From: Mycoplasmataceae bacterium
GTDB taxonomy: Bacteria > Bacillota_I > Bacilli_A > Mycoplasmatales > Mycoplasmoidaceae
NCBI GenBank assembly: GCA_031278855.1
Contig: JAITJR010000058.1
Coordinates: forward strand, 1-8,731
DNA length: 8,731 nt
Direction of reading: 5' to 3'
Shown: one piece after another, positions 6,174-8,731 of the stretch
Layout: each line of letters begins with the position of its first letter
Numbering within the stretch: position 1 is the stretch's first letter
The notes under the pieces: model-generated
Database searches by the model: none
What the model saw: the letters and a program-made list of their open reading frames with translations, nothing else
What the model was told of the DNA's origin: nothing
Position numbers and translations under genes: made by a program

Positions 6174-7355
6174 ATGGCAACAGCAAAAAGGGATTATTAT
6201 GATGTTTTGGGTATTAGCAAAAACGCTACCCAAGACGAAGTAAAACGTGCCTTTCGTCGTCTGGCGATGCAATATCATCCTGATCGTAATAAAGCCGCCG
6301 ATGCCGAGCAAAAGTTTAAAGAAATTAATGAGGCTTACGAAGTTTTAAGTGATGATAAACGTCGTCGAACATATGACCAATTTGGTCATGATGGTCTCAA
6401 CCAACAAGGTTGAACTGGTGGTAGTAATCCGTTTGATATATTTAATGATATGTTTAGCAGCGGCGGAGTGAAATTTTCATTTGGCGGAGATCAAGGTGGT
6501 TTTGGTAATATTTTTGAAGGCATGTTTGGTGGGGGTAATCGTCGCAAATCAGCCCCACGCCAAAATCAACCAATTTATAATTTAGACATTGATGGTAATT
6601 TAACGATCACTTTTTTACAATCTGTTTTAGGAGTTAAACGTAATGTTAAAGTGACGACTAAACATCAATGTCCACGTTGTCATGGAAGTGGGGCTGATAC
6701 TCCAAACGACGTCAAAGCATGTCCGCGTTGTCATGGTACTGGTGTAGTGACCACACGACAAAGAACTATTTTAGGTGTGATGGAATCACAAGAGTATTGT
6801 CCAGATTGTAAAGGTACTGGCAAAATTATCACCAAAGTTTGCTCAGAATGTCACGGACGTAGATACGTTGAAAGAGACGATTTAGTTGAAATAGCAATCC
6901 CAGCAGGAGTGGCTAATGGTTTGATTATTAGTTACAACAACAAAGGTAATTCATGAGGTAATTTGGTAGGTCAGTTAAAGTTAACCATTTATGTCCAACC
7001 TTCGGGATTATTTAAACGTAAAAACCAAGTTTTATATGCAAAAGCTGTAGTTGATCCAATTGATGCCATCACGGGAACAAGAATTAAAGTTCCCACTCCT
7101 TATGGCATTAAGGAAATTGACCTTCAGCCTAATACTAATCCTGGCGAAGAAATTCATTTAAGTGGGTTAGGGATTAAAGGTATCAAGCACAAAATGTTTG
7201 GTGGTTCCGCTAATGGGGATTTAATTGTTACGATTGTCTATGCTTTACCAAAAAGATATTCCAAGGCCGAAATTGAAAAACTAAAAACCATTAATACCAC
7301 CAAAAATTATGAAGTTGAACAGTTTGAAAAATGAGCTAGTGAGGAGGTAAGTTAA
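6174..7355 (+). CDS. dnaJ: Chaperone protein DnaJ (Hsp40)
   Basis: 393 residues, full length for the family, ending at TAA 7353-7355 with TGA read as Trp at 6411, 6954 and 7332. It stimulates DnaK's ATPase and delivers unfolded proteins in the cytoplasm. The J domain (about 5-70) opens with [15 protein letters not shown] and has HPD at 35-37. A Gly/Phe-rich linker follows (about 80-125), then the zinc region with [24 protein letters not shown] and CSECHGRR. The last is degenerate, with the final Gly replaced by Arg, but all eight Cys are present. The C-terminal substrate-binding domains follow, with [10 protein letters not shown] and GDLIVTI. An upstream ATG at 6162 overlaps the -10 box, so it could not lie on this promoter's transcript, and 6174 is preferred. 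There is no SD. The CIRCE implies HrcA control. grpE follows in the same operon, with one base between the stop and the next ATG. Confidence 0.96.
7342..7347 (+). promoter_or_regulatory. Shine-Dalgarno of grpE
   Basis: AGGAGG lies 9 bases before the grpE ATG, inside the last codons of dnaJ. It is a perfect SD, unlike the leaderless start of dnaJ, and supports coupled translation. Confidence 0.85.
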
Positions 7356-7356
7356 T

Positions 7357-8025
7357 ATGTCAAAACACGAAAGTCAAAAAGAAGAAACTCAAACAGTTAA
7401 TGAAATTGCCAAAGACGAAGTTGAAACTTCAACAAACGAAACAGCATGTCCAAAATGCGATACCCAATCAGAATTAGTGAAGTTAACTGATCAAATTCAA
7501 GCATTAACAGTCGAAGTTGATGCTAAAAATGAACGAATTTTGCAACTAGAAGAAGAAATCAAAACTATTAATAATGATTATGTAACTAGAGTGACACAAA
7601 AAGCTGATGAAGCTAATGCTTTGTTGAAAAGTAAGTTAGAAGAGATATCTAACAAAATGCAACAAGAATTAGTAATTCATAAAAAATATGCATTGGAAAA
7701 ACAAGCTGGTAGTTTAATTGATGTAATTAACCAGTTTGCAATGGCATTAGCATACAAACCAACTGATCCTAATATTGCGAAATACCAATCAGGTTTCCAA
7801 ATGTTCTTGACAATGTTTAAAAATTTATTAAGTGAATTAGGGATTAGTGAAATAAGCGTTAAGATTGGCGATGAGTTCAATCCAGAATTTATGGAATGTA
7901 TTGAGTTTAATCATTCGAATGAGTTAGCCGACAATAAAGTGATTAAAGTAATTGCTTCAGGTTATAAGCTATATGATCGTTTAATTAAGCCTGCCATGGT
8001 AAATGTCGTACGCAAAAAAAGCTAA
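7357..8025 (+). CDS. grpE: Nucleotide exchange factor GrpE
   Basis: 222 residues, normal for GrpE, from ATG 7357 to TAA 8023-8025. GrpE dimers release ADP from DnaK. The N-terminus (1-45) is acidic and disordered-looking and carries CPKC at 31-34. A long coiled coil follows (about 42-115, LTDQIQALTVEVDAKNERIL onward), then the four-helix-bundle region. The C-terminal beta domain has the family signature around FNPEFMECIEF and 'NKVIKVIASGYKLYDRLIKPAM', which binds the DnaK nucleotide domain. No in-frame TGA occurs. It is the second gene of the dnaJ operon and shares its CIRCE control by inference. Its stop overlaps the stop of the converging LRR gene by four bases (8022-8025). Confidence 0.95.
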   Translation: MSKHESQKEETQTVNEIAKDEVETSTNETACPKCDTQSELVKLTDQIQALTVEVDAKNERILQLEEEIKTINNDYVTRVTQKADEANALLKSKLEEISNKMQQELVIHKKYALEKQAGSLIDVINQFAMALAYKPTDPNIAKYQSGFQMFLTMFKNLLSELGISEISVKIGDEFNPEFMECIEFNHSNELADNKVIKVIASGYKLYDRLIKPAMVNVVRKKS

Positions 8026-8731
8026 ATACCGACAAATTTATTAGTAAATTCAGTTCAACCATTTTGAAATGCGGTTAACAAACGACTAGGGACATAAATT
8101 TTTGCAGTTGGATTTGAAATGATTTGTGCACCGTCGAGAAATTTATTAGGATAAGCAAAATATTGGTCGACATTTAAATATAGACTTGTTAATGCTGCCT
8201 CCTGGAATACGGTATCCCCGAATTGAAAACCATTTGGGCAATTAATTTTCACTGTTGTGGCTTTATTGGTGTTAAAACAATTATTTTCGTATTTTTTAAG
8301 ACTAGGTGGTAAATCAATGGTGCCAACACAACTCATGGATGAAAACGCTGCTCAATCCAATTTGTGTAAAATGCTATTTGTGGCAAAAGTCAAGTTGATT
8401 TCGTTTGTTCACCCAGCATTCATAAAAGCTTGATTACCAATCATTTCAACTTTATTAGGAATTTCGATATTGCCACTGAGCGATCTAGTGTCTGAAAAAG
8501 CTTTGGCACCAATATGATCACAATTTGGTGGTAATTTTAAACTAGTTAGACTGCTACAAAGTGTTGCAAAATAATCAGGAATACTCGAAATATGGATGTT
8601 ATTGGATAGATCAATGGAAACTAACGATCCGCATTGAAAAAAGCAACTAGTGCCTAAATCGATTAGAGATGCTGGGAAATTAATGTTTGTAATACTAGAT
8701 TGTTCAAAAGCATCCGCATTGATTTTGATAC
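8022..8731 (-). CDS. BspA-like LRR surface protein, 3' part
   Basis: The 5' end is outside the window. 235 residues are visible, ending at TAG 8022-8024 (complement), with TGA as Trp at 8055, 8352 and 8409. LRR_5 units run through most of it: ITNINFPASLIDLGTSCFFQ, LTSLKLPPNCDHIGAKAF, IEIPNKVEMIGNQAF and TIDLPPSLKKYENNCF. The end (KIYVPSRLLTAFQNGWTEF, then TNKFVGI) is the usual C-terminal cap of BspA-type proteins. It is probably surface-exposed like its paralogues; anchor and ligand are not visible. Its codon use is AT-rich like the 1723 gene and unlike the GC-rich array at 4199-4772. It converges on grpE with a four-base overlap, leaving no room for a terminator between them. Confidence 0.88.

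Noticed and set aside
6090..6311. Minus-strand ORF over the start of dnaJ
   Set aside because: It is opposite the J domain and the CIRCE, and its sequence is only the antisense of conserved codons.
8035..8050. AATTTA-TTAG-TAAATT hairpin after grpE
   Set aside because: Only six A-T pairs without a T-run, inside the coding end of the converging gene; too weak to call a terminator.

Overview
The window is from a mollicute (mycoplasma-like) genome. UGA must be read as tryptophan (genetic code 4): TGA falls in frame inside nearly every gene here, including the conserved TrmL and DnaJ, and the frames stay open up to TAA or TAG. The DNA is AT-rich, promoters have good TATAAT boxes and poor -35 boxes, and few genes have a Shine-Dalgarno (SD) sequence. 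I cannot name the species. The window mixes a large family of BspA-like leucine-rich-repeat (LRR) surface proteins with a few housekeeping genes.

Layout. (1) 1-1532 +: the 3' part of a surface protein with Ig-like modules followed by a short LRR domain. (2) 1723-3354 +: a complete lipoprotein (lipobox Cys30) with BspA-type LRRs and a G8 tract inside the coding sequence. (3) 3482-3979 -: trmL, a tRNA wobble 2'-O-methyltransferase. (4) 4042-5420 -: one ancestral gene, now broken. Its first part (4818-5420) encodes a membrane-anchored protein with an Ig-like domain and ends at a TAA. The rest (4042-4817) continues in the same frame as a GC-rich array of exact 75-bp LRR units, with a 2-bp insertion in a GA/CT tract that shifts its C-terminus out of frame. 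The leader of this gene holds a promoter, a G9 tract, a possible 39-codon leader ORF and a stem-loop. (5) 5571-6121: a gene-poor stretch with a possible decayed gene. (6) 6174-7355 + dnaJ and 7357-8025 + grpE: a two-gene chaperone operon behind a CIRCE operator (the HrcA heat-shock repressor site) and an apparently leaderless start. (7) 8022-8731 -: the 3' part of a further BspA-like LRR protein, whose stop codon overlaps the grpE stop.

Function. DnaJ and GrpE are the co-chaperone and nucleotide-exchange factor of DnaK, which is not in the window; their control by HrcA is inferred from the CIRCE site. The LRR/Ig proteins are probably exposed on the wall-less cell surface and may act in adhesion or antigenic variation. 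The most interesting signal is several possible switching devices in these surface genes: a G9 tract in a translated leader with a terminator-like hairpin, a G8 tract in a coding region, and a dinucleotide-tract frameshift in an array of near-identical LRR units.
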